A DNA stretch of 64,000 nt from Siphlonurus alternatus (lineage: Eukaryota; Arthropoda; Insecta; Ephemeroptera; Siphlonuridae): the NCBI GenBank assembly GCA_949825025.1, contig OX463784.1, forward strand, positions 16,039,283 to 16,103,282, in the 5' to 3' direction. The notes under the pieces were generated by a model. The model did no database searches. It saw only the letters and a program-made list of their open reading frames with translations, and was not told the origin of the DNA. Of the stretch, positions 47,940 to 57,548 are shown one piece after another. The first letter of the stretch is position 1. Each line of letters opens with the position of its first letter. The position numbers and the translations under genes were made by a program.

Positions 47940-50900
47940 CTTGCAACAAACCACTTACATAAGTCTCTTGCAATAACTACAGCAGTATGCTTAATTGTGA
48001 AGAAGAATGTGTGGCTATACAGTTCAGTACAAAATTTTTGTAGGTAAAAAGATTTTCTTTATGTAATTAAAGAAAATGATAGGCAAAACCATTAATAAAT
48101 AAAAAAAATATTGATTGAATTAGTGATTCTTAGATAAATTTTGTTTTTCAAGCTTTCAACCATCCTATTCTTTAATTAAATATCATAACATAGCAGTATT
48201 ATATTGTGCAATGCTGCTTTACGTAACAGCCACCACTGCCGTAACCACAGGTATCAATGGAAAATCAGAAACTAGAATATTTGAATTTGGGGCACAAGAT
48301 TTTATAGATTAATTTAAATTGAGAGGACTTTATACAACAACACAAGCATGGATCAATAGAAGACTGGTCTCACTGTTGATTTGAAATGCTCACCTGCACA
48401 AGGAAGACTTTTATCTGGTCGTTGTCCATGGCGGTGAGTCTGACACTCTTTGAGTTAGCTCGGTCAACCACCATTCCCGGCCACACCTGCACACAAAACC
48501 ATTAATTATCATATCATATTAAATTAATAAGAATAAATAAATACTGGTAGCCAATGGCTATAACATGTAAATATAGATTTTTAATGAAATACTGTAGCTG
48601 TGTTTGCATTTTTGCCAAGTCTGGGAGCAAACAATCATTGCAGTGAGTGCAATTTAAATGCATTTTGGGAATAAAGTTCGACATCTTTCCCTTTTAGTAA
48701 AAACAGAGTGAAATAAGACTAAAATACAAAGGTGCAATTCTATACAATGTTTCCTATGATTCTTAATTTTAACATGAATAACTTGAATACACAAATTAAT
48801 TTCTAACATTTAACAACAATTTTCCATTTCCATTTTACTATCTCCCTACAGTGACATGTAACTGATGCCATGCAAAACAATGCAAGACCCTCACTAAATT
48901 ACACTATAAAATAGGGTTAAAGTTATCTTTATATCAGCTGTCCTGTTTTAAAAATGGAGGTCTTAACTACTGCACATGTTACACACATAGGTATGCAAGA
49001 TAAAATATCTAGAATATTTAGAGTAACCTTAAAATTGGCCTTTAAAAATTATTCTTTTTAAGTTTCCTGTACATGCAGATAATTTCAACTTAAATATTAA
49101 CATAAATGTTTGTATTATTTTTTGAATTACTTGTCTCAATTTTGACAATTATACAGAGCTACAGATCATAGTTTACATGTAGATTTGACTGCGGGTGGCG
49201 ATCGTCTTTCGTTTTATCCCATCCAGACATGTCTTGAAGCTAGGCACCATAGAGTCTACATGTAATCTAACAAGTAAGATCTGTTAGATCATAAGACTTG
49301 CCTTTGTATTGAGTACAACTCTGAGACTACCGTGAGTCCTCATGATGACTCTGGACTGCAGTCCTCCGCCAGTGCCTCCTCTATCCACCTTGTCGTTGAG
49401 TCTCAGCTGGCCGCGCCCCCTCTCTGCCCACGAGCCGTTAGCTTTGTCGTAGGCATAGAGCTTGCACGAGATCTGCAGCACGTTTGTTTCTTCTTCTTCC
49501 CCAGTCATCACGGCCACGGCCTCGTACTTGCGCTTCACGGCACGACTTTCTTCGTACTCACGAGCTGCCTCGCTCAGACTCTTGGCAGGGGTTTCTCCAC
49601 CAGAATCCTGAAAAAATGAAATAATATTCATTTGAAATGTTTCAATATGTAGCCTCATTTTTGTCCCTCTTTTATGGAAGGTATAAGAGGGGGAAAAAAA
49701 TTAATTCCTACTTGTATTCATGTTTTATGTAAAAAAGTTACAAATAAAAATCATATTTAAAATAAATACTTTTTAATCAATATTAATTGTTCAGTGCCAG
49801 GTTCAATTATATAAATTCCTAATTTTGATACAGTATTAACTTTAGTGTATTCTTTTATTGTCAGCTTGCAAACTTTAAAATTGTTGTTAAGAGGTGAAAA
49901 ATAACTCACATTAGTAGCTTCTTGTGCCGGTTCCTTCTTTAGTCCAGCGGAGAATAACATCTCTGAAGAGGTACCATTGGTTGTAGGAGTAGAGCTAGAT
50001 GGCTCTGCTGTGCCCTGTAAACATCACAATGTTAAGTCAGCAATGTTTAAATATCTTAATTAAAAAATAGAAAGTATGCACATCTCAGTTTTTGTTTGGT
50101 AAGGGTGTTTTTAACTTCATTCGAAAATCAAAAAAATGAATGGACTCATTGATAATTATAATGCTCACGTTTTCAGTTTGCTTGCTAGTTGAAGGTTTCT
50201 GTGCAACGTGGTTAGGTGCAGATTCCTGGACAAAAGATAAATAAATTAATATGCAATTATAATAACAAATAAAGGAAAAATGAAAAACAACAAAAAATTC
50301 ATTTATTGTTTATTGGCTGCTGAGAAGATAAATAGAAAATATAGAAAATAAATTGTAAACTAAAAAAAAAAAAAAAAAGGGAAGGAAGGAAGATGGAAAA
50401 TGGGCCTTTGAGTTCTATTGCAATAAGGTTTAGAATTGCATAAAAAATATATTTTTGTAATTTACATCTCAAGGTGTATAAGAATTACTGAAAAAATATT
50501 TTCCAGTTTTAGTTAAAAAGAGACACTAATTTTGAGTTTTCATTTTGAAGAATGTTGCATTCAATTGCTTTTCTACTCACCACAACTCTTTCATGTAGAT
50601 TCTGTCCAAAAACAAAACTCGTAGAAGTTTTTGGGGTGGAAGTTAACGAAGACGTGGAACTGAGGACAAGAGAAAAGTATCTTATCTTAGGAACTCTGCT
50701 GAACTTAAGGCTGCTAGATAATAATTCCACTACTCCCAATAATTTGACATGCTTTCATAATTTACAGCTAGACTTTTAACTAACTGCTGTTTTACGCAGA
50801 CCTTTGAAAATAGGAAGGATTTTTTTAAAAAGATTTCTATTTTAAAGTCATAGCTTATCAAAGTTTGGAAAATTTTAAGCAATAATTTACAATGACTCAT

Positions 50901-53900
50901 TACATATTTTGTCACTAAATCCATATTAATAGCAATTGCATATTGCCATTTCATTTTTTCTTTAAAGGGATGCTATTTTGGGATTGGCTAAAGCCAAAGT
51001 ACCCTCACTTTGATTGGCTTGAAACTGGACTAATCTGATTTAAGTAGTGATTTTCTCCCACGTCTATTATTTTCTCTTTAAAGTAGAGTGATCAAAACTT
51101 TAAAATCGTTATTAGGCATGAAAATGAGCTCGAAACTTCATGAAAACCATTTATTAATTATGGGAGGCAAATTCCTAGCAATGGGGCGAGAGAAAAAAAA
51201 TTGTAAAAAGTTTGCCGCTTACGGGTTTCGAACTTGGATCTTTTTGATTAGATTTTTTTTTCATGTCTAATGCGTTCGTATTCCATATTAACAAGATGTA
51301 TATAATTTATAAGTTCAGTCTGTAATTTTTTTTTATTGTCATACTAAAATTAGTGCTGTAAATTCAATTTAACATGATACGTTGTCGGCGGGAACAATTC
51401 AAAAACTTAGAAACTGACGAATCTCACATTTGTCAGTCTTGTTTAAAATTCGAAATGGCCGGTGAGGTATCCTTTTCAATACATAAAAACATTCCTTAGG
51501 AACCCTAGTTACCAAATAGAAGTTTTTGAGAACAACATGTCTGCTTCATTTTCAAGCAAAACACGATTTTGTGAAAAATGGTCTGATTTTGTACTTTTTT
51601 AACATGCATCAGATGGGATTTTAAATTTGAATTATCTCGAAAGTTAAGCCGGTGAGGTGGTGAAAAAAAAATTGTTTGATGTAGAGGGAGGTCTCAAAAA
51701 ACGTTTTTCATTGTAAAAAGTTCAACATGTCGGCACACTCGAAAATTATCACTCTACTTTAAGAAAGGAATTCAATTTTACATTTTTTCTCAGGAGGTAC
51801 ACTCCTTGCCTCCGAAAAGTTCCCTTCTGCAGCCTTGTTAATCACTATGCCGTGACTTATTCTTACAGGACATGTAGGTTAACAAGGCTGCAAAAGGGGA
51901 TTTTTCAGAGGTGAGAAGTGTACATCCCCTAAGAATCACAAAAAAAGGGCTGTATAAAAGATAAGGTCTATAATTAAATGATTCTTACCTGTCTTGAGAG
52001 TTGCTAGTAGGCGTGCCGAGGGGTACGAACTTGACGGGAGTCTGAGAGCTCGTGGTGGGGGGCACAGCTGATGTGGCTGGGGTCAACGACTCCTCAGCAG
52101 CAGACGCTTTCTCAGACTTCTCAGAGGCCACGGACTCTCGTCCTTCCTCTCCCTCTGCGTGAGGTACTGCAAATAAAAAGTAGTAGTTTGTATCCCAGAA
52201 ATTTAAAACATCAATGGACAATTTGCATGACATTTTTTTATTGCAGAAATGGATAGAGGGTACCAAATTATGCTACTCTGAATTTTTTCAGATTTTTTTG
52301 AGAGCGGGAACTATTTTTAAAAAATTATTGAAAGTCAGTTTTATGATGTCACGGGCGTTTAGCGCCTATTCTCTTAAGGACAGACTCCTCGTGACATCAT
52401 AAAATCGACTTTCAATAATTTTTTAAAAGTAGTTCCCGGTCTCTAAAAAATCTGAAAAAATTCAGAGTAGCATAACTTTGCACCCTCTATCCATTTCTGC
52501 AATAAAAAAATGCCATGCAAATTGTCCATTGTGTATTGTAAACAAGTTACCAGTGCCTTTGCCGAACGGGTTGCCGAGCCTCGGTGGGTTGAGAGGAAAT
52601 GAGCTGCGTGTGGGCGTGGCCTCGCTGCTACGTACTGATGGAGATCCTGAGGTGCCAAGAGCAGGACTACTCAGCTGGGGCGGACGTAACACCGGGCGGG
52701 ACGGTGGTGTCGCTGCACTCCCTGTCGCATTAGCACAAACATCAGAAAACTACAGAGCAAAACTTAGTAAGAGATTACAAAAAGGCCTTATCAAAATATT
52801 TGTTATTATTAAAAAAAATCATTATTCTTTATTAGCTAGAAAATACAGTATAAACTCGTTATTAGATGAAACTCGATTTTGAGTAAAGGAGATTACGGTT
52901 CCTTCAAAAATAATTAACATTACAGGTATAGGAAAAACTCAATATAAGATAATACTCTATATAAGATAAACCTGATTTCCTGGGTCCTTTGAATTTACGT
53001 AATAACAAGTTTTATAACTTTTGGCCCCTCCAAAAGTCATTCTAGATATTAAACGATTAATCATAAAAAATCAAGCATATTGCCTCAGAGACTAATTTTA
53101 TTTTAACAACTTTCAAAATAAATCGATTTATATAAATTATCACCCCTTCTAGCAGTCAGTACCTGCTGCTGTGCCTGCTCCTCCCCCCAGTTTGCTGGGG
53201 GTCAGTCCCGGCCAGAGGGAACCACCCTCGCCAGAATGTCCCCCGTCCATTGAGTTTTTGGCCATGCTTGGAGACTTGACCGCAAACGGGTTGCCCCCAA
53301 AGTGAGAGCTGCTGCCAAACACGGGACCTGTAAAAAATAGAGAACCAATCAGAGATAGCAATTGATGCATCAAACCACAAAAGTTTTAAATAGAGTGAGA
53401 AATTCAATAAATTAAATCTAATGATTTTTACAATTAAAGGATTGTGAGGAATATTACCCCTAGGCGTGAAGCGAGAGGGGGGGAAGCCACGAGTACCCGC
53501 CGTGTACGCTCCCCTGTTGTCTAATTCTTCCTCCTTGGTGACAGCACCATCTGCGAGAACCAATCACAATGTTGTATTTAACAGTTCAAATGTTTCACCA
53601 TGATGTGTAATAAATTATCAACTAAATCATTCAATATTGATCAAAGCTTGTTTAAGTCAAGGTCAAAAACAGCTTCATATTTTAGGTTCCATTAATTATT
53701 ATGCTTTCAAGTCAAATCATCACCGTTGGGTATTGATTTTGTAATGTGATAAATTATTTTGTAAATGTGACTTTGGGATTGTATCCTATTATTTTCCTAT
53801 TAAAAATTTATTACTGTAGTTTTTACAATTTGAGACTTACAATACTGACATAGTAATACAAGCTCAAGATTTGGGTAAATTATTAGAGCAAATATTAAAA

Positions 53901-54593
53901 ACTTAACAAAATTATTATTACCTTTGCAATCATTGAGTAACTAACTACATAAATGGGTAGAATTGAACAATTTTAAAGATGTTATTTAATTATGCATACT
54001 GTACAGCATGGAGTACATGAATACAGTATGCATACATACAGTATTGGAAAAAAAAGTTTATGCAGATTTAAAGGTAAATAATAAAAACATAAGGATTATT
54101 TTACCTCTGTTTGAACTATCTTCGTCTTTGCTACTTCCATCAGACTTGGATTCTGATTCAGATATCCCAGTTTCTGGTTCTTGTTTACCCTGAAAAAAAA
54201 GCAAAACAAACAATTTGCACCATGCTTCTCTTAAGTGCATTATGGTTTAAGAATAATGTTTTTACACTAACCTGTTTTTCATCTGATTCAGAATTTTCTG
54301 GAGAATTAGGAGGACGATCTACAAAGAAATATAATTTATTAAATTTTTATAAATCAATATTCTACATTGAAAATTTATTGGACTTTATAAAAAAGCATGC
54401 AATGTGAAGGGGATTAAATAATGCCCTCTACAAAAAAATTCAAATTATATCTCGACGAAATAATTTATTTTATAAGTACTATAATTATTAAAGAATTAAT
54501 ATAATACTTTAAAATAAATTATTGTCACATGTAAATAATAATATAAAATAAAAACAAATTGTTTTCCTATTTACCACTTTCGTTGTCCGCCAT
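47646..54593 (-). CDS. RanBP3: Ran-binding protein 3, complete, 13 exons
   Basis: Nuclear cofactor that binds Ran-GTP and CRM1/exportin-1 and supports export of leucine-rich-signal cargo. Exons (high to low): 54593-54575, 54318-54272, 54189-54105, 53550-53458, 53327-53163, 52721-52551, 52166-51989, 50659-50581, 50225-50169, 50014-49910, 49607-49302, 48486-48394, 47939-47646. Lengths sum to 1,692 nt with phases consistent throughout, giving 563 residues, close to human RANBP3. The N-terminal half is a Ser/Pro/Glu-rich disordered region, followed by one FVFGQN FG-type motif and a C-terminal Ran-binding domain (TNVLQISCKL, ERGRGQLRLND, QSRVIMRTHGSLRVVLNTK, VRLTAMD). The intron after 49302 is GC-AG. 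The last exon contains a donor-like GTACGT at 47669, so an alternative 3' end is possible. Confidence 0.95.
48394..48486 (-). CDS. RanBP3: RanBP3 exon: RanBD, late strands
   Basis: 93 nt, phase 0 to 0: VWPGMVVDRANSKSVRLTAM and DNDQIKVFLVQ, matching the ITAMD...VKVFLI stretch of human RANBP3. Confidence 0.93.
48487..49301 (-). other. RanBP3 intron with GC donor
   Basis: 815-bp intron opening AAG|GCAAGT and closing TGTGCAG. No element recognised inside. Confidence 0.8.
49302..49607 (-). CDS. RanBP3: RanBP3 exon: RanBD core
   Basis: 306 nt, 102 codons, phase 0 to 0. Begins DSGGETPAKSLSEAAREYEE, continues with the EEETNVLQISCKLY, ERGRGQLRLND and QSRVIMRTHGSLRVVLNTK landmarks. The donor is GC rather than GT; reading on gives a stop within six codons. 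Confidence 0.95.
49910..50014 (-). CDS. RanBP3: RanBP3 exon: Ser/Thr-rich linker
   Basis: 105 nt, phase 0 to 0: GTAEPSSSTPTTNGTSSEML, then FSAGLKKEPAQEATN. Confidence 0.85.
50169..50225 (-). CDS. RanBP3: RanBP3 small exon (57 nt)
   Basis: Encodes ESAPNHVAQKPSTSKQTEN, phase 0 to 0, between ttgtccag and gtgagc. Because length is a multiple of three it could be skipped without a frameshift. Confidence 0.75.
50581..50659 (-). CDS. RanBP3: RanBP3 exon with FG motif
   Basis: 79 nt: one base completes Ser, then STSSLTSTPKTSTSFVFGQN and LHERVV. Human RANBP3 has the same FVFGQN...RV block twice; one copy is seen here. Confidence 0.93.
51082..51758. mobile_element. TTAA-flanked element with AGTAGAGTGAT ends, 677 bp
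   Basis: AGTAGAGTGAT at 51082-51092 and ATCACTCTACT at 51748-51758 are exact inverted repeats, each directly flanked by TTAA. The interior has no transposase ORF but contains GGGTTTCGAACTTGGATC. It lies in the 1.3-kb RanBP3 intron 50660-51988. Confidence 0.75.
51797..51923. repeat. Short foldback element, GTACACTCGTCG family
   Basis: GTACACTCCTTGCCTCCGAA and GAGGTGAGAAGTGTAC ends; TGCAGCCTTGTTAA and TTAACAAGGCTGCA form an exact inner stem. In a RanBP3 intron. Confidence 0.8.
51989..52166 (-). CDS. RanBP3: RanBP3 exon: acidic Ser/Thr/Pro region
   Basis: 178 nt, phase 1 in and 2 out: PHAEGEEGRESVASEKSEKA ... PVKFVPLGTPTSNSQD. Acceptor tttgcag, donor gtaaga. Confidence 0.85.
52212..52531. mobile_element. 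CRE-type foldback element, copy C
   Basis: Arms begin CAATGGACAATTTGCATG and contain TTGCAGAAATGGATAGAGGG and a CTGAATTTTTTCAGATTTTT block; TGATGTCACGGG and CGTGACATCA flank the centre. Its right end lies only 19 bp from the 5' splice site of the exon at 52551. Confidence 0.88.
52551..52721 (-). CDS. RanBP3: RanBP3 exon: Ser/Pro-rich with NPFGKG
   Basis: 171 nt, phase 1 to 1: LRPPQLSSPALGTSGSPSVR ... LNPPRLGNPFGKGTG. Acceptor atgcgacag, donor gtaact. Confidence 0.85.
52856..53018. mobile_element. Pogo-like MITE, decayed
   Basis: CAGTATAAACTCGTTATTAGA at one end and CGTAATAACAAGTTTTATAA at the other; the interior is the reverse complement of 46729-46903. In a RanBP3 intron. Confidence 0.7.
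53163..53327 (-). CDS. RanBP3: RanBP3 exon: GNPF region
   Basis: 165 nt, phase 1 to 1: PVFGSSSHFGGNPFAVKSPS ... LTPSKLGGGAGTAA. Acceptor tttacag, donor gtactg. Confidence 0.85.
53458..53550 (-). CDS. RanBP3: RanBP3 exon
   Basis: 93 nt, phase 1 to 1: GAVTKEEELDNRGAYTAGTR, GFPPSRFTPR. Acceptor ctcgcag, donor gtaata. Confidence 0.82.
53551..54104 (-). other. RanBP3 intron, nothing recognised
   Basis: 554 bp of AT-rich sequence without a visible element. Confidence 0.7.
54105..54189 (-). CDS. RanBP3: RanBP3 exon: acidic serine-rich
   Basis: 85 nt: GKQEPETGISESESKSDGSS, KDEDSSNR, phase 0 in and 1 out. The composition suggests phosphorylatable disorder. Confidence 0.82.
54272..54318 (-). CDS. 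RanBP3: RanBP3 exon 2
   Basis: 47 nt: two bases complete Asp, then RPPNSPENSESDEKQ. Acceptor ctttgtag, donor gttagt. Confidence 0.82.
54575..54593 (-). CDS. RanBP3: RanBP3 first coding exon
   Basis: 19 nt: ATG then ADNES and one base, donor gtaaat. Human RANBP3 also starts Met-Ala-Asp. The context GAAATGG is a good initiation site. Confidence 0.85.
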
Positions 54594-54987
54594 TTCTATT
54601 GTAGTAAAACGAGCATCGATTTTATAAAAAGAGCGCAAATTTTTTGAATGCGCTTTCCATCGCGTCCAATTTTTATAAAATTTTGCAACATATAATATAC
54701 GCGTATTTCATGTGTTTGCGAAACAAATAATTAATATATTAATTGAAAATAATAATTTATATTAACTTTTATTTTTATAAGTGTTGATAGATTTTATATT
54801 ATAGTCATCAGCTGTGTGAGGACACAGATGACAGATTTGTCACAGAATTTTTATACACATAAAAAAGCAATGATATTTTAGATTGAAATTTTTGATTTTT
54901 TACCCACTCACTACCTGATTTAAAAATATCCTTACTGAAAATCACCATAAAAAATAATAAAAAAAACAGCAACTTATATAGTTACAG
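54594..54987 (-). promoter_or_regulatory. Presumed RanBP3 5' UTR and promoter
   Basis: 54600-54720 has modest CpG content (GAGCGCAAA, GCGCTTTCCATCGCG) upstream of the ATG; no TATA or initiator can be fixed with confidence. Confidence 0.3.
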
Positions 54988-55340
54988 TTAAGGGTAAGGT
55001 AACGCCACCAATGTTAAAAAAAATCCCCCACACAAAAATTCTGAAAAAAATTTAAAATGTTCTCCTCTACACCCCCTATCATTAGGTAAAATATCAGGTA
55101 TACAAATACGATCTAGTTTTTGAGTTATGAATTTTTAAAGTTGGCTAATTTAACATGGAGAAATGGAATTCCCATGTTAAATTAGTCAACTTTAAAAATT
55201 CATAACTCAAAAACTAGATCGTATTTGTGTACCTGATATTTTAACTACTGATAGGGGATGTAGAGGAGAACATTTTAAATTTTTTTCAGAATTTTTGTGA
55301 GGGACTTTTTTTAACATTGGTGGCGTTACCTTACCCTTAA
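54988..55340. mobile_element. TTAA-flanked foldback MITE, 353 bp
   Basis: Ends TTAAGGGTAAGGTAACGCCA and TGGCGTTACCTTACCCTTAA are exact inverted repeats. The arms stay complementary almost to the centre (GGAGAAATGGAATTCCCATG). Non-coding, upstream of RanBP3 on the intergenic side. Confidence 0.9.
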
Positions 55341-56069
55341 TAGTTTTAATACTCAGAAATAAATATATTGTTATAATAAAATTAAACTAAATTTAGCAAT
55401 TATAGTTTTTTATGCTTTAATTAACACAGAGTTATTGCATGATATGGTAAAGTAAAAACAGAGCTACTATACTTTAAGAAGTCTTTATTTGAGAAAAATC
55501 GATACAAAAGTTAATATATTTAAATATATTATATTAAATGTGATATAAGTCTGTTCATTAAGAAAATATTATTATATATAGTTGTACAATTCATAATTAA
55601 TTAAGTAGAGATGAATGATTACATAAATGATGTCTCAAATTTTAACACCAATTTGATGGCACTTATTTTTATCAAATACAGTATAACTATATGGCACATG
55701 AGAATTATATCCATTTTAATCATTTCTACAAAACAGACTACTGTTTTTAGGTAGTCTCATTGTAAAGAATTAATACAATAAATCAAACAAACTTATTCCT
55801 ATAGATAAATATGAAATATGTGTAAATTAAATAATATATATATATCATATATATGTTAATGGCATGTTATACACAGTATTATTACACCATACTTATTGTG
55901 ATGTACTGTATATGCTGCCCGATTTACTATATAAAAGGCATTTTTTTTTAAACTAGTTTTACATCTAAAGTAACAATACTTATTTTGTAGCAATTAATAT
56001 GCTGAAATTAGAAAACAATCCGATATTATGAACTTAATTATGTAGCACAAAAATTCATCAATAAATTGA
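55341..56069. other. Intergenic AT-rich sequence
   Basis: No gene or repeat recognised. Confidence 0.6.
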
Positions 56070-56075
56070 TTTATT
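56070..56075 (-). promoter_or_regulatory. Candidate poly(A) signal for the microprotein gene
   Basis: AATAAA on the minus strand, about 135 nt after the stop at 56210. Such hexamers are common in AT-rich DNA. Confidence 0.3.
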
Positions 56076-56209
56076 TTAAAATGTAAATTTGAAGATAATG
56101 TGTGGTAGTAAAATATTTGTTATGTTCCTAATATTGATCGCTACATATTTTGTGAAGCATGAAGCAGGAATGTAATTACAAGAAATGACGTTAGTCTTAA
56201 ATATTCTCC

Positions 56210-56842
56210 TTACCCTGTCTTTCGATACCCTGAGAAAATAAGTACGACTCATTATGTATTAAGGAACACATAAAAAATTGAATTAATGACGTATGAGTAA
56301 TAAAATTCACTACATTACTAGTAAAAATTTAATATAATTAAGTAGTTAATTCATTATGTTTCTTCCAGTTTGTGGAAAAAATCATGTAAAGTTGAAATTC
56401 TTGTTAGTATCATAAATAGCAAGAGGAAAAATTTATAAAAATTAATTCCAATGTTTTTCTCTCTCGCACTTTTTTTAATGGAAACTTGTGCACAAATGTC
56501 ATGTTCCTTTCCTTTTTTTTTTAACTTAAAACTACTGCATACATACCATATAGTAATAATTATTAGTCTCAATATTTTAAGAAACAACATAGCCTTACAG
56601 TCTTTTATATAAAATATGGAATATATAATGTATAGACAAAATAATTAGACTACATATTTAATGATATTAGTCAAACATATGACTGTTCAATAAATTCATT
56701 TAATTAAGAGGAAAAATATACCTTGTGCTATATTAGCAATTAATTGTTTAGCTTGCAATACATAGTTCTGTTTTCTATTCACGAGAGAGATCCATAACGC
56801 ATTGAGTATCAACGCATCAACTAACAATGCAGATATATCCAT
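56210..56842 (-). CDS. Candidate microprotein gene (46 residues, two coding exons)
   Basis: Exon 56842-56722 starts ATG in the context AAAATGG and encodes MDISALLVDALILNALWISL then VNRKQNYVLQAKQLIANIAQ, ending one base into a codon at a gtatat donor. Exon 56229-56210 (acceptor ttctcag) completes GYRKTG and a stop. Upstream, a pyrimidine-rich acceptor (ttttttctag at about 56890) and a donor-like AAAAG|gtaagc at about 57032 suggest a spliced 5' UTR. The N terminus is one hydrophobic, possibly membrane-spanning helix followed by a basic amphipathic segment. I do not recognise the family. A donor-like GG|gtaagg at 56213 could instead extend the protein into another exon. Confidence 0.4.
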
Positions 56843-57150
56843 TTTTTTTTTTTTTTTTTAAGTGACAAAAAATGATATATTTTTATGATCTAGAAAAAAA
56901 AATAGGGCTATGTATATTGTACAGTGCATTGAGTTATTATAAGATTATAAGTTATAAAAATCACTTATAGTATCAGTAACACTTGTAATTATGTAATATT
57001 GTGCTATATTCGTCTTCTTAGTGCAGCTTACCTTTTATATCCTTATTTTGTGTCAAAACTATAAAAAAAGACACAATTAGTTATTTTTTTTAGTTATAAT
57101 TTCAAGTTACACCACTAAATATTTAACTTAAAAATGTACTTGCTACTATT

Positions 57151-57172
57151 CCCCCCCCCCCCCCCCCCCCCC
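57151..57172. repeat. Poly(C) tract, 22 nt
   Basis: Homopolymer run just downstream of the Spt5 3' end; G-run on the transcribed-sense strand. Confidence 0.97.
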
Positions 57173-57279
57173 AGGCTTTCTTTCTAAAAAATTGAATAAA
57201 TTTTTAGCACTGCCATACAGAGTGCATACAACAAAAAAACATGAATAAAATATTCATGCTACAAATACTAGAAAATGTG

Positions 57280-57285
57280 TTTATT
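57280..57285 (-). promoter_or_regulatory. Candidate Spt5 poly(A) signal
   Basis: AATAAA on the minus strand 27 nt after the Spt5 stop. If used, the 3' UTR would be very short. Confidence 0.4.
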
Positions 57286-57311
57286 ATATCAGCTATCCTT
57301 ACTTGCAGTAG

Positions 57312-57548
57312 TTACTCTGTAGACATACGACACAGATGCTTCATCTGTAACATTCTGACATCATTGCTTCCAACTTCGACGATACCGTCGGCACTTTCTA
57401 TGGATAGAAGTATGCCGATAGTACCCAGATGTTCTCCTCCAATCACACACACCACATCTCCTCGTTGAGGACCAATCGGCTTCAGGTCTTTGGTTTTCAG
57501 GTAGACGACACCATTCAAGTCCGGTACAGTCACGGTGCACTCACAATT
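57312..57548 (-). CDS. Spt5: Spt5 last exon: terminal KOW domain
   Basis: 237 nt, phase 0, [20 protein letters not shown] ... [10 protein letters not shown] then TAA at 57314-57312. Corresponds to the final KOW (human ILNLRFLGKL end), with a diverged C-terminal tip. Confidence 0.95.
   Translation of the reverse strand, partial: NCECTVTVPDLNGVVYLKTKDLKPIGPQRGDVVCVIGGEHLGTIGILLSIESADGIVEVGSNDVRMLQMKHLCRMSTE

Noticed and set aside
47630..47973. Alternative minus-strand frames with Pro/Ser-rich products
   Set aside because: Shadows of the RanBP3 last exon, whose frame is set by the Ran-binding domain.
52214..52692. ORFs covering 52.2-52.7 kb on both strands
   Set aside because: Translations of foldback arms or shadows of the RanBP3 exon 52551-52721.
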